DNA of 7,051 bases from assembly GCA_020024595.1 (NCBI GenBank), contig JAHHTO010000122.1, forward strand, positions 1 through 7,051, read 5' to 3'. Of the stretch, positions 1-6,624 are shown piece after piece. The notes below the pieces were generated by a model. That model was not told the DNA's origin, searched no databases, and saw only the letters and a list, made by a program, of their open reading frames with translations. The position numbers and the translations under genes were made by a program. The first letter of the stretch is position 1. Each line of letters starts with the position of its first letter. Origin of the DNA: Schaedlerella sp. (lineage in GTDB: Bacteria; Bacillota; Clostridia; Lachnospirales; Lachnospiraceae).

Positions 1-205
1 GGAACAAAACATTCCTCCCCATTACTATGACAAACAAAAGGATGCCCTGAAAAGGGTGTCTCACTAAGAGATTATTCCTTGGAAGAATATCGGCATAGTT
101 TGTAGAAACTCGGCTATGCTGATTATTTCTGTTTTTGTGGCAGTTCAACTGCTCTGATGAAATTCAAATGAATGAGAATGGGCAAAACCACCTCGGTGTA
201 ACACC
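1..205. other. Non-coding left flank with several dyads
   Basis: No reading frame here is convincing on either strand. It contains the left copy of the 41-bp inverted repeat (37-77). Further right is a possible hairpin with arms GCATAG (93-98) and CTATGC (114-119), with an inner AGTTT/AAACT pairing. There is also a short dyad GCAGTT-C-AACTGC (140-152), and GGTGT-A-ACACC at 195-205 just past the stop of the minus-strand 55-aa frame. On the minus strand a purine-rich GGGGAGG lies at 14-20 near the edge. It could precede a gene running out of the window to the left, but too little is visible to call one. Confidence 0.5.
37..77 (+). repeat. Left copy of 41-bp imperfect inverted repeat (IR-L)
   Basis: This segment matches the reverse complement of 6669-6709 at 31 of 41 positions without gaps. 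The outer 13 bases, AAAGGATGCCCTG, are identical, and the inner end GATTATTC is also identical. Read on the plus strand it folds into a hairpin of about 9 bp including G-T pairs, from 40-48 to 53-61, with CCCT (45-48) pairing AGGG (53-56) around a GAAA tetraloop. Similarity stops abruptly outside AAAGG, which suggests an element boundary. No matching short target duplication was found just outside the two copies. Confidence 0.75.
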
Positions 206-373
206 CTAATTTGAGGCAGCCTCTGCCCAGCTGCTCTTGTCCTTGACGCTGACCGTACCAACATTGCCTTCATTCACCATGGCCATAAAATAAAAAATCT
301 CCATGTCATTCCTGACACAGGGCTGGTGAAGATATAAAGCCTGCTCTAAAATCGCATATATTTGCGATTTCAT
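206..373 (-). CDS. Small minus-strand protein, 55 aa, possible mobile-element backbone remnant
   Basis: The minus strand is open from ATG (371-373) to TAG (206-208) and encodes 55 residues beginning MKSQIYAILEQA and ending SSWAEAASN. I do not recognise the family. Codon use looks coding, especially in the second half, with many AGC, GTC, GGC, AAG and GCC codons and no rare-codon clusters. The first ATG has no good ribosome binding site. An internal ATG (residue 24, MEIFYFMA) is preceded by AGGA at a suitable distance, so a 32-aa product is possible. The 5' end abuts the promoter of the defence operon and overlaps its palindrome, which suggests that the cassette has truncated or re-started an older gene. 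It could also be chance. Confidence 0.45.
   Translation of the reverse strand: MKSQIYAILEQALYLHQPCVRNDMEIFYFMAMVNEGNVGTVSVKDKSSWAEAASN
349..370. promoter_or_regulatory. Perfect 8-bp dyad, likely operator of the HTH regulator
   Basis: Arms AAATCGCA (349-356) and TGCGATTT (363-370) are exact reverse complements around a 6-bp AT spacer. The dyad ends 4 bp before the -35 box of the operon promoter. Symmetric sites of this size next to a promoter are typical binding sites for dimeric Cro/C1-type regulators, including the controller proteins of restriction-modification systems. Its position upstream of -35 would suit activation or autoregulation; this is inference. The same bases form codons 2-9 of the minus-strand 55-aa frame, so the symmetry could partly reflect coding sequence. 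Confidence 0.55.
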
Positions 374-374
374 C

Positions 375-403
375 TTGAAAAATACATATTTTCTCGATAT
401 AAT
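375..403 (+). promoter_or_regulatory. Sigma-A promoter of the defence operon
   Basis: TTGAAA (375-380) and TATAAT (398-403) are separated by 17 bp, a near-consensus housekeeping promoter. Transcription would start near 410, giving a leader of about 25 nt before the ATG at 435. The region around the -10 is very AT-rich (ATATTAATAT at 402-411). It is the only strong promoter seen ahead of the five plus-strand genes. Confidence 0.85.
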
Positions 404-422
404 ATTAATATACGACTTTTAC

Positions 423-428
423 AGGAGG
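423..428 (+). promoter_or_regulatory. Ribosome binding site fixing the regulator start at 435
   Basis: AGGAGG lies 6 nt before ATG 435. The same frame is open from TTG 375, but that codon is the -35 box itself and lies upstream of the expected transcript start, so the longer protein is rejected. Confidence 0.85.
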
Positions 429-434
429 CATAGT

Positions 435-659
435 ATGTCTGTTTCATATAATCGTCTATGGAAACTTCTGATTGACAAAAAAATGAGTCAATCGGAATTA
501 CGGAAAGAAGCCAGAATTGCGCCTAATACCATGACTAAAATGCGTCGAGATGAGGCAGTCAACTTAACCATTCTTGACAGAATATGTGATGTACTGCGCT
601 GTGACTTTGGGGATATCATGGAACACAAGTACATGAACGATGATAAAGGGGAGGTGTAA
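435..659 (+). CDS. Cro/C1-type (XRE) helix-turn-helix regulator, probable controller protein
   Basis: This is a 74-residue DNA-binding protein. Nearly the whole chain is one HTH_26-like domain: an opening YNRLWKLLIDKK helix, the recognition region SQSELRKEARIAPNTMTKM (about residues 18-36), then LTILDRICDVLRCDFGDIME, a hallmark ending of this family. Size and position, first gene directly before a methyltransferase, fit a controller (C) protein that delays restriction until methylation is established. It may act on the dyad at 349-370 beside its own promoter. Its stop is 4 nt before the methyltransferase start, and its last codons carry that gene's ribosome binding site, so translation is likely coupled. 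The HTH assignment is secure; the controller role is inferred from context. Confidence 0.88.
   Translation: MSVSYNRLWKLLIDKKMSQSELRKEARIAPNTMTKMRRDEAVNLTILDRICDVLRCDFGDIMEHKYMNDDKGEV
648..656 (+). promoter_or_regulatory. Ribosome binding site favouring the TTG start of the methyltransferase
   Basis: GGGGAGGTG (648-656) has its GGAGG core 9 nt before TTG 664. The in-frame ATG at 640 lies upstream of this site and has no Shine-Dalgarno sequence of its own; starting there would translate through the site and add MIKGRCNV to the protein. TTG 664 is therefore preferred. The site lies inside the last codons of the regulator gene. Confidence 0.7.
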
Positions 660-663
660 CGTA

Positions 664-3186
664 TTGTTAAAGGATAAGACCTTGACATACATTTCCCTGT
701 TCAGTTCGGCGGGGGTCGGTTGCTATGGATTCCACATAGAAGGGTTTGAATGTGTTGCAACCAATGAACTTTTGCCGAGACGCATGGATGTGCAGCGTGT
801 TAATAAAAAATGTAAGCTGAACTCGGGCTATATTCCTGGCGATATTACACAGCCAATAATCAAGCAGAAGATATATGATGAAATCGGCAAATGGGAAAAG
901 ATGGGCAATGATGGCATTGATGTGATTATTGCTACCCCTCCGTGCCAAGGCATTAGTGTCATCAATCACAAAAAGAATGATCAAGAAATCAACCGCAATA
1001 GCTTGGTAGTAGAATCTGTAGATATTATTGATCGGATTAAGCCTCGTTTCTTTATTTTTGAGAATGTGATGGCATTTCAAAAGACATTGTGTATTACACC
1101 GAATGAGCAGATCATGCCCATCGGAGAGTACATCAAAAGTGCATTGGGTTCCGAATATATTATTTCCGGAAGAATCCTTAACTTCATGAACTATGGTTCT
1201 AATTCTTCCAGAACAAGGACCCTGATGATTGGCGTCAGCAAAAAGTATAGAAACAATATTACGCCGTTTGATTTATATCCAAGCTTTAGACCTGAAAAAA
1301 CATTGAGAGAGGTTATTTATAACTACCCCAGACTGGAGTGGGGTGAAATCAATCAAAGTGACTTTTATCATGCTTTTAGAACGTACGATCCTGCTATGCG
1401 TCCTTGGATTCACGATTTGAAAGAGAGTGAATCTGCGTTTGATAATGCTGACCCTGCTAAACGGCCACATCGCATGATTGATGGCAAGCGGGTCGAAAAC
1501 ACTCGCAAGAATAGGGATAAGTACACCCGTCAGCCTTGGGACAGATTCATTCAATGCATCCATACTCGTAACGATCAGCTTGCGGCACAGAATACCGTTC
1601 ATCCAGAGCAGGATCGTGTGTTTAGCATTAGGGAACTTATGGATATGATGACCATACCACATTCTTTTAGGTGGGTTGACTATTCGCTTGACGAACTCAA
1701 TGCGATGAGTGACGCTGAGAAGCGAAACGTATATAAAGCACATGAAGTAAATATTCGTCAGTGCTTGGGAGAGGCTGTTCCGACAGAAATTATGCGCCAA
1801 ATTGCTGCCAATATTAAAACGTCAATACAGACGAAGCGGAGTGATGCAGCAGAGATTAACCGTATCATTGCAGACCATGACCTTGGAGAAAGAGATAATC
1901 TGATTGTTTTTTTGCGGGATAATCCACTAAATTTGGATATTGCTTCTCTGATGAGGATTACAGAACTCTGCAATGCACACAGAGAAAAAAATGCGGCATT
2001 TTATACGAATAAGTTTATCGCAAATGAAATTATGGGTCGGCTTCCCGTGTTCAACAAGGAAGAGATTCGCATCTTAGAACCTTCTGTAGGAGCTGGAAGT
2101 TTTATTCCCTTCTTGTTCAAGCAATATGAAAATGTTCCTCATGTTATCCTTGATGTGGTCGATATTGATCCGGCAAGTCTGGAAGCATTTTCTCTTCTGC
2201 TGAACCGGATCGAAGTACCTTCCAATTTCACTATTAATCAAATCTGTCATGACTTTGTTACCTGGCAACCAGAGTACAGATATGATCTGGCTGTCGGTAA
2301 TCCCCCTTTTTCGAAACTGAAGAAGAAAAGCCATGCTATTGCAGAGGCACTGAAAGCAAATGCCAATCAGAAAACGAATAACTTAGCGGCAATATTCTTG
2401 GAAAAGTGTATTCGTTGTAGTGACTGTGTTTCTTTGGTTTTGAATAAGAATATCCTCGCATCTGAAGAATACACCCAAACAAGAGAGTATTTGCGGACAA
2501 TGAAAATTGACAGCATTATTGATTTTGGGCGTTATGGTTTTACTGGGGTCTCTATCGAAACCATTTGTATGATTATCTATCCTCGTCAAAAGCCAAAAGA
2601 CACGACTGTTTATAGTATGAAGTACAATATGCAACATACTCGTAGTCAGGAATACCTTACCGACACAGCATACCCTTCCTTTGTGATTTATCGTGATGAA
2701 CAATTTGATAAGGTCGCTAAGAAACTGCACTTTGATGTATTTACTGTGTTCCGCGATAGACAGATCACCAAAGCAAACACTGTACCAAAATCGAACGGTA
2801 ATTGCCTGTGGGTCATAAAAGCTAGAAATATTGATGACGATGGATTAGGTATAACACATATACCAGATTATGATGTGTATCTTCCAATGCAGATTGCTGA
2901 AACTGTAGCTGCTTCTCGGTTCGTAAACAATGAACGAGTATACCTGACTCCGAATATGACCTATAATCCGCGGGTTATTGACAATTTGACTAATACAATT
3001 CCTGACGGATCTGTAGCCGTACTCATTCCAAAAGGAAACCTCCGATTAACAGAAAAGCAAAAGGCGTTCTTTTCGTCCGAGGAGTACAGACGGTTTTATG
3101 GTATTGCACGGAATTTATCCACCCAGTCGATTAACGTTGATAATAATAGTGTGTATTATTACGGGGTGCTAAGAGATGAACAATAA
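664..3186 (+). CDS. Fused DNA methyltransferase: m5C half plus m6A half (Type II restriction-modification)
   Basis: This 840-residue protein (TTG start) joins two S-adenosylmethionine-dependent methyltransferases. The N-terminal half, about 1-390, has cytosine-C5 motifs in canonical order: motif I LFSSAGVGCYGF (12-23), motif IV PPCQG (92-96, catalytic Cys94), motif VI ENV (133-135), motif VIII SRTR, a target-recognition region of about 110 aa, then motif IX (SIRELMDMMTIPHSF) and motif X (RQCLGEAVP). Motif X carries GE where GN is usual. The second half has gamma-type adenine-N6 order: motif X FYTNKFIANEIM (446-457), motif I LEPSVGAGSF (471-480), an acidic VDID, and motif IV NPPF (546-549), followed by a C-terminal target-recognition region. 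Each half probably marks one strand of an asymmetric site. HphI-type systems do this with separate m5C and m6A enzymes. The gene overlaps the next by 11 bp. The target sequence cannot be read from the protein. Confidence 0.95.
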   Translation: MLKDKTLTYISLFSSAGVGCYGFHIEGFECVATNELLPRRMDVQRVNKKCKLNSGYIPGDITQPIIKQKIYDEIGKWEKMGNDGIDVIIATPPCQGISVINHKKNDQEINRNSLVVESVDIIDRIKPRFFIFENVMAFQKTLCITPNEQIMPIGEYIKSALGSEYIISGRILNFMNYGSNSSRTRTLMIGVSKKYRNNITPFDLYPSFRPEKTLREVIYNYPRLEWGEINQSDFYHAFRTYDPAMRPWIHDLKESESAFDNADPAKRPHRMIDGKRVENTRKNRDKYTRQPWDRFIQCIHTRNDQLAAQNTVHPEQDRVFSIRELMDMMTIPHSFRWVDYSLDELNAMSDAEKRNVYKAHEVNIRQCLGEAVPTEIMRQIAANIKTSIQTKRSDAAEINRIIADHDLGERDNLIVFLRDNPLNLDIASLMRITELCNAHREKNAAFYTNKFIANEIMGRLPVFNKEEIRILEPSVGAGSFIPFLFKQYENVPHVILDVVDIDPASLEAFSLLLNRIEVPSNFTINQICHDFVTWQPEYRYDLAVGNPPFSKLKKKSHAIAEALKANANQKTNNLAAIFLEKCIRCSDCVSLVLNKNILASEEYTQTREYLRTMKIDSIIDFGRYGFTGVSIETICMIIYPRQKPKDTTVYSMKYNMQHTRSQEYLTDTAYPSFVIYRDEQFDKVAKKLHFDVFTVFRDRQITKANTVPKSNGNCLWVIKARNIDDDGLGITHIPDYDVYLPMQIAETVAASRFVNNERVYLTPNMTYNPRVIDNLTNTIPDGSVAVLIPKGNLRLTEKQKAFFSSEEYRRFYGIARNLSTQSINVDNNSVYYYGVLRDEQ

Positions 3187-4387
3187 TCTTGTATCAAGGT
3201 TTTTAGAAAAATGCAATTATGATGTTCGCATTTCTGGTAATGGCCGTTGGATTGATCAGAAATGTGCATTTGATGCAGTATGTTTTGTTGCTGACTGTAT
3301 TATGGACTATATTCAGAATGGCGGCAGTCAACCGTTTCAGTCCCCTAATATTTGGAAGTCTGAATATGCCATTACAAATGTTCAAAACATTTTCTGCAAA
3401 CCAGACCCTCTACGCCGAACTACTCTAGATGAATATAACAAATTCTTCCGGCAGCCAATGAAAATGTTGGCTGCCGCAGGTGTACTGCGTGAGGATGGTG
3501 TTGTTCGCAATACCATCCAGTTTAGCGTTGCCAATATGGATATCCTACAGTACATTGCACTTCGTGAGAGAAATGCGTTTGACTTTTTGTGCCTGTATAT
3601 TGAAAAAACACTGAAGGATAGTGGGCTGTGGGACAGTTTTGAGACTTTCTTTGATGAGCAGACAAACGATGCTCTTCAGAGCCTCAAGGATACCTTTGCA
3701 AATTTCTGTATCAGGTACACCCCCATTAATACTGCTGTGGAGGCAAGTAGAATTTTTACCAAGGTTCTCAATCCTCTGGCCTGTAAATACCACAAAAAAG
3801 GTACTGCCAAAGGTAAAATATCTCCATCCATGATTACATATGACAAAATCATTTATAATCAAACTAATTGGCGTGATGATGCGGCGGGCAAAGATAAAAA
3901 TGTTGCGCGAGGGGATTTTGTTCCTGCTGCGCAGACCGACGATGAGTATCAGTACCGTGTGTCCAGAGCTATAAAATATTTGCGACAGTTCAATGACAAA
4001 TATAATGATGGGAAATCTGAAATTCTGGATCGATTCTCTGTTGGAGAAAAGGCTACACATATGCATCATATTTTTCCGAAACACCGATATCAAGAAATTG
4101 CAGAGTACCTAGAGAATTTGATTGCATTGACAAGTGGTCAGCATCTGCAAAAGGCTCATCCTAACGGGAATACTTCTGCAATCGACAAGGACTATCAGTA
4201 CACTTGCCTTATCGCTAAAACCGATAGCATACGGAAGAATCTCATGGATAATCACGGTGAGCCTGTGATTTATGATTTTGCGGATTTCATGTATGTTTTG
4301 GATGTTGGCTTGGAAACAGATTATTTTGGAGCGTTACCGCAATACGATTTTGGTGCTGTTCTGACTGGAATAGAGTTCAATTTCTAA
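3176..4387 (+). CDS. HNH-family restriction endonuclease (predicted)
   Basis: This 403-residue protein carries an HNH (beta-beta-alpha metal) nuclease motif near its C-terminus: MHHIFPKH (His297/His298), ENLIAL (Asn314) and SGQH (His323), with the classic nine-residue Asn-to-His spacing, then KAHPNG. No zinc-binding CxxC pairs surround it. The first 285 residues have no fold I can name and probably bind the target; SPNIWKSEYAIT to KMLAAAGVLR may form a winged-helix-like region. Its place directly after the fused methylase, with an 11-bp overlap and a GGGGTG site 7 nt before the ATG, makes it the natural restriction partner. MnlI, a Type IIS enzyme, is a known HNH example. Nuclease class is well supported; the restriction role comes from context. 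Confidence 0.82.
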   Translation: MNNNLVSRFLEKCNYDVRISGNGRWIDQKCAFDAVCFVADCIMDYIQNGGSQPFQSPNIWKSEYAITNVQNIFCKPDPLRRTTLDEYNKFFRQPMKMLAAAGVLREDGVVRNTIQFSVANMDILQYIALRERNAFDFLCLYIEKTLKDSGLWDSFETFFDEQTNDALQSLKDTFANFCIRYTPINTAVEASRIFTKVLNPLACKYHKKGTAKGKISPSMITYDKIIYNQTNWRDDAAGKDKNVARGDFVPAAQTDDEYQYRVSRAIKYLRQFNDKYNDGKSEILDRFSVGEKATHMHHIFPKHRYQEIAEYLENLIALTSGQHLQKAHPNGNTSAIDKDYQYTCLIAKTDSIRKNLMDNHGEPVIYDFADFMYVLDVGLETDYFGALPQYDFGAVLTGIEFNF

Positions 4388-4408
4388 CATGGTAGTGAGA
4401 GGTATTCT

Positions 4409-5401
4409 ATGGCAAAAGAGTGGAAAAATATAAGTAAAACAGCCGATGGTCAGGAGTATGTTAAACCCTGCGTTTTAGGCTCTGGCCCCAGAAGTGCTTG
4501 CAAAGCGGTATTTTTTAGAAATTGCCATAAATCCAGTGGTGAGCAAATTGTATCCCTTAAAATTGCTCGACAGAAGAAAGTAAAGAATCAATGGATCACC
4601 AAAGAAGACAAAGCTATTACTCTTAAGCCAGAAGAAATCGATAAACTAATTGAATATATTCAAGAGTACTATACCCCACTGAATATCGGTATGACTGAGT
4701 TTATTGAGGCAGATGAGGATGCTGTCAAGCTATTTACCAAAGTGCGCGATTTAGGCATCTCTGATGATGAGGTTGTATCCAAGCTGATTGAATCTGGTAT
4801 TTTGACGCAAAACCTCACTGTGGCAATCACTGCTGCGGAACGAAATAATGCAATCCGGAAATTTGAACAAGCGATTGATGTAGAGAGAACAGAATCGTTC
4901 TGGCAGAATTGGTTTACTCAAAACAAATGGGTGCTTGGTTCAGAATACCTCAACATTTTGCCGGAGAGAGATATTGATACCAACGATATTGCCGACTACC
5001 TAATGCGTTCAATAGACGGATTGCTGGATGTTGTAGAAATCAAACGCCCTGATCTGCAATTTTGGGCGGGGCCAGATTCCCATGGGAATTATTATCCCGC
5101 CGCCCAGTTGACGGCAGCAATTTCCCAATGCTTAAATTACCTTTACAGGATTGAACTTCAATCCAATTCTGTGGAATTTATGGAACGTGTGGATGGAACG
5201 AAAACCGTAAAACCACAATGTATGTTGGTTTATGGGCGCTCTGATGATTGGGGCGAAGACAAGATGCGTGCCCTCCGTATTTTGAATGCCGCATACCATC
5301 AACTCCATATCATTACATATGATCAGTTGTTGCTGAGAGCGAAACGGTTGATTGGTTTTTCTGATCAAGATGATGAGGATTATGATTCTCTTCCTTTTTA
5401 A
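4409..5401 (+). CDS. Shedu-like (DUF4263, SduA) PD-(D/E)XK nuclease
   Basis: The C-terminal half, about residues 155-312, matches the Shedu immune nuclease pattern: RTESFWQNWFTQNKWVLGSEY, then IADYL (Asp196), DVVEIKRPD (Glu210 and Lys212, the D...ExK catalytic set), a Gln-rich helix AAQLTAAISQCLNYLYRIE, and the terminal ITYDQLLLRAKRL box. Shedu proteins are single-gene anti-phage nucleases with variable N-termini that sense or inhibit. Here residues 1-95 are basic and beta-rich, with VSLKIARQKK and ITLKPEEIDKLIEYI. The pattern loosely recalls PC4-like single-strand nucleic-acid binders, a weak guess. GAGAGG lies 6 nt before the ATG, and the gap to the HNH gene is 21 bp, so it is part of the operon. 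It could alternatively be an accessory subunit of the restriction enzyme. Confidence 0.85.
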   Translation: MAKEWKNISKTADGQEYVKPCVLGSGPRSACKAVFFRNCHKSSGEQIVSLKIARQKKVKNQWITKEDKAITLKPEEIDKLIEYIQEYYTPLNIGMTEFIEADEDAVKLFTKVRDLGISDDEVVSKLIESGILTQNLTVAITAAERNNAIRKFEQAIDVERTESFWQNWFTQNKWVLGSEYLNILPERDIDTNDIADYLMRSIDGLLDVVEIKRPDLQFWAGPDSHGNYYPAAQLTAAISQCLNYLYRIELQSNSVEFMERVDGTKTVKPQCMLVYGRSDDWGEDKMRALRILNAAYHQLHIITYDQLLLRAKRLIGFSDQDDEDYDSLPF

Positions 5402-5425
5402 TAACAAGCAAAGAAGGTACGGATA

Positions 5426-6568
5426 GTGTCCAAATTTCAATACTACTCAACGGATAGCCTTATTCGCTTCTTCCTTGAACAAGGCAAGGAAGGTGACTGC
5501 TGGGATTTTAAGCAAGAGTGGCATGAAAATATAGCAGACTTGATTAAGGATATCCTTTGCTTTGCTAACACTGTGCACGATGAAAACTGTTATTTAATTT
5601 TCGGTGTAGCAGACAATTTGGATGTCACAGGTATGCAAAAACAGAGAAGAAAACAGGTGGATATTATCGATGCTATATCAAACCTCGTTTTTGCGGGAGA
5701 TGTGTATCCTACTGTGGAAGTAAAAACTATCGTTTTTGATGGTACTGAATTGGATGTGTTGACCATTTTTAATGTTGAAAACACACCCATCTATTTAAAA
5801 AAGCAGTATGGGCAGATGCGTCCAGGATGTATATATACGCGGATAGGTGATAAAAATACACCAGATAATGGAAATGCTGATGTGACTGATATAGAAAATC
5901 TGTGGCGCAAAAGACTGGGTCTTACCAAAGCACCATTAGAATATATCTATGATCGGCTACACAATAAAGCAGAATGGACTACTTTCGATAATGGGTACTA
6001 CAATGTTTATCGACCAGAATACACGATAGAAATATACCCAAACGATGATGATTTAGACGCAGAGTTCTATGCCTATGCTATGCCGAATTCAAATACTTCC
6101 TACGATAAGTTAAACATCAAGTATCAGACTACAATTCTCGATTCGTATCAGATTGTCGTTCTTGATGGTGGAAGGTTGCAGATTCCTACACCAACTTGGG
6201 GCTTTATATGTCACGATGAATATGCTTTACATCACAAATATAGCTACAAGTATTATGTCTGTGATAGCAAGCGGTACAGACTGTTGAGGTTCTTATATGA
6301 TCCTCAAAATGGTGATCATCGTTATGCCTTTACGCACCTTCAGGAGGTTGTGGTATTCTATTACTCAGACGAGGAGCGGGTGGCCTTTGAAGCGTATATC
6401 GAAAGACACCAAAATGTACTCAGCAGTAGAATCAGCAAGGTTTCACAATTCAACCATATCACAACTGATACCGAGCGAAAAACAGAGATATATAAAAAGC
6501 GACTGAAAGTTGGCGTCGCTATGAATGAACTCCTCAAAGAGTGGCGAAATACTCATAGACCCACATGA
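5426..6568 (+). CDS. AlbA_2/Schlafen-type domain protein with unknown C-terminal half
   Basis: The 380-residue product starts at GTG, 8 nt after AAGAAGG (5411-5417). Residues about 12-165 match the AlbA_2 (Schlafen AlbA-like) domain: EGDCWDFKQEW, then DILCFANTVHDENCYLIFGVAD, VTGM, a strand-rich middle with NTPIYLKK, and CIYTRIGDKNTP before a closing helix. The family is linked to nucleic-acid binding or cleavage and often annotated as an ATP-binding or transcriptional-regulator domain. Residues 170-340 are rich in Tyr, Asp and aromatic residues and match nothing I recognise; the end is a basic helical tail. There are no membrane segments or signal peptide. It is the last gene before the terminator and 24 bp after the Shedu-like gene, so it is co-transcribed. 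Its role here, whether sensor, RNase or regulator, is unknown. Confidence 0.75.
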   Translation: MSKFQYYSTDSLIRFFLEQGKEGDCWDFKQEWHENIADLIKDILCFANTVHDENCYLIFGVADNLDVTGMQKQRRKQVDIIDAISNLVFAGDVYPTVEVKTIVFDGTELDVLTIFNVENTPIYLKKQYGQMRPGCIYTRIGDKNTPDNGNADVTDIENLWRKRLGLTKAPLEYIYDRLHNKAEWTTFDNGYYNVYRPEYTIEIYPNDDDLDAEFYAYAMPNSNTSYDKLNIKYQTTILDSYQIVVLDGGRLQIPTPTWGFICHDEYALHHKYSYKYYVCDSKRYRLLRFLYDPQNGDHRYAFTHLQEVVVFYYSDEERVAFEAYIERHQNVLSSRISKVSQFNHITTDTERKTEIYKKRLKVGVAMNELLKEWRNTHRPT

Positions 6569-6585
6569 TGAACCATTTACAAAAG

Positions 6586-6624
6586 ACCACACAGCAGATA
6601 TTGTAGTCTGTTGTGTGGTTTTTT
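6586..6624 (+). terminator. Intrinsic terminator of the defence operon
   Basis: A 13-bp stem is formed by ACCACACAGCAGA (6586-6598) and TCTGTTGTGTGGT (6607-6619), with one G-U pair and an 8-nt loop. A six-T run (6619-6624) follows. It begins 17 bp after the stop of the last gene. An A-run before the stem may give weaker function on the other strand. Confidence 0.93.

Noticed and set aside
37..77. Left repeat as an intrinsic terminator for the minus-strand frame
   Set aside because: On the minus strand the G-T pairs become A-C mismatches, so the stem is weak, although a TTTTGTTT run follows it.
174..185. 12-bp TGAGAATGGGCA shared with the minus strand of the right flank
   Set aside because: A 12-bp match is expected a few times by chance in 7 kb compared on both strands.
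375..434. Longer regulator starting at TTG 375
   Set aside because: The start codon is the -35 box, the region is untranscribed promoter, and ATG 435 has an AGGAGG site at the right distance.
1..434. CRISPR array, tRNA or known riboswitch in the left flank
   Set aside because: There are no regularly spaced repeats, no cloverleaf, and no match to riboswitch consensus motifs that I know.
640..663. ATG 640 as the methylase start
   Set aside because: It has no Shine-Dalgarno sequence and would translate through the strong site at 648-656; TTG 664 fits better. It is kept only as an alternative.
3545..4093. Long open frame antisense to the HNH gene (182 codons)
   Set aside because: It lies wholly inside a well-supported gene, shows no domain and has no start site of its own; the same applies to the other antisense frames inside the operon.
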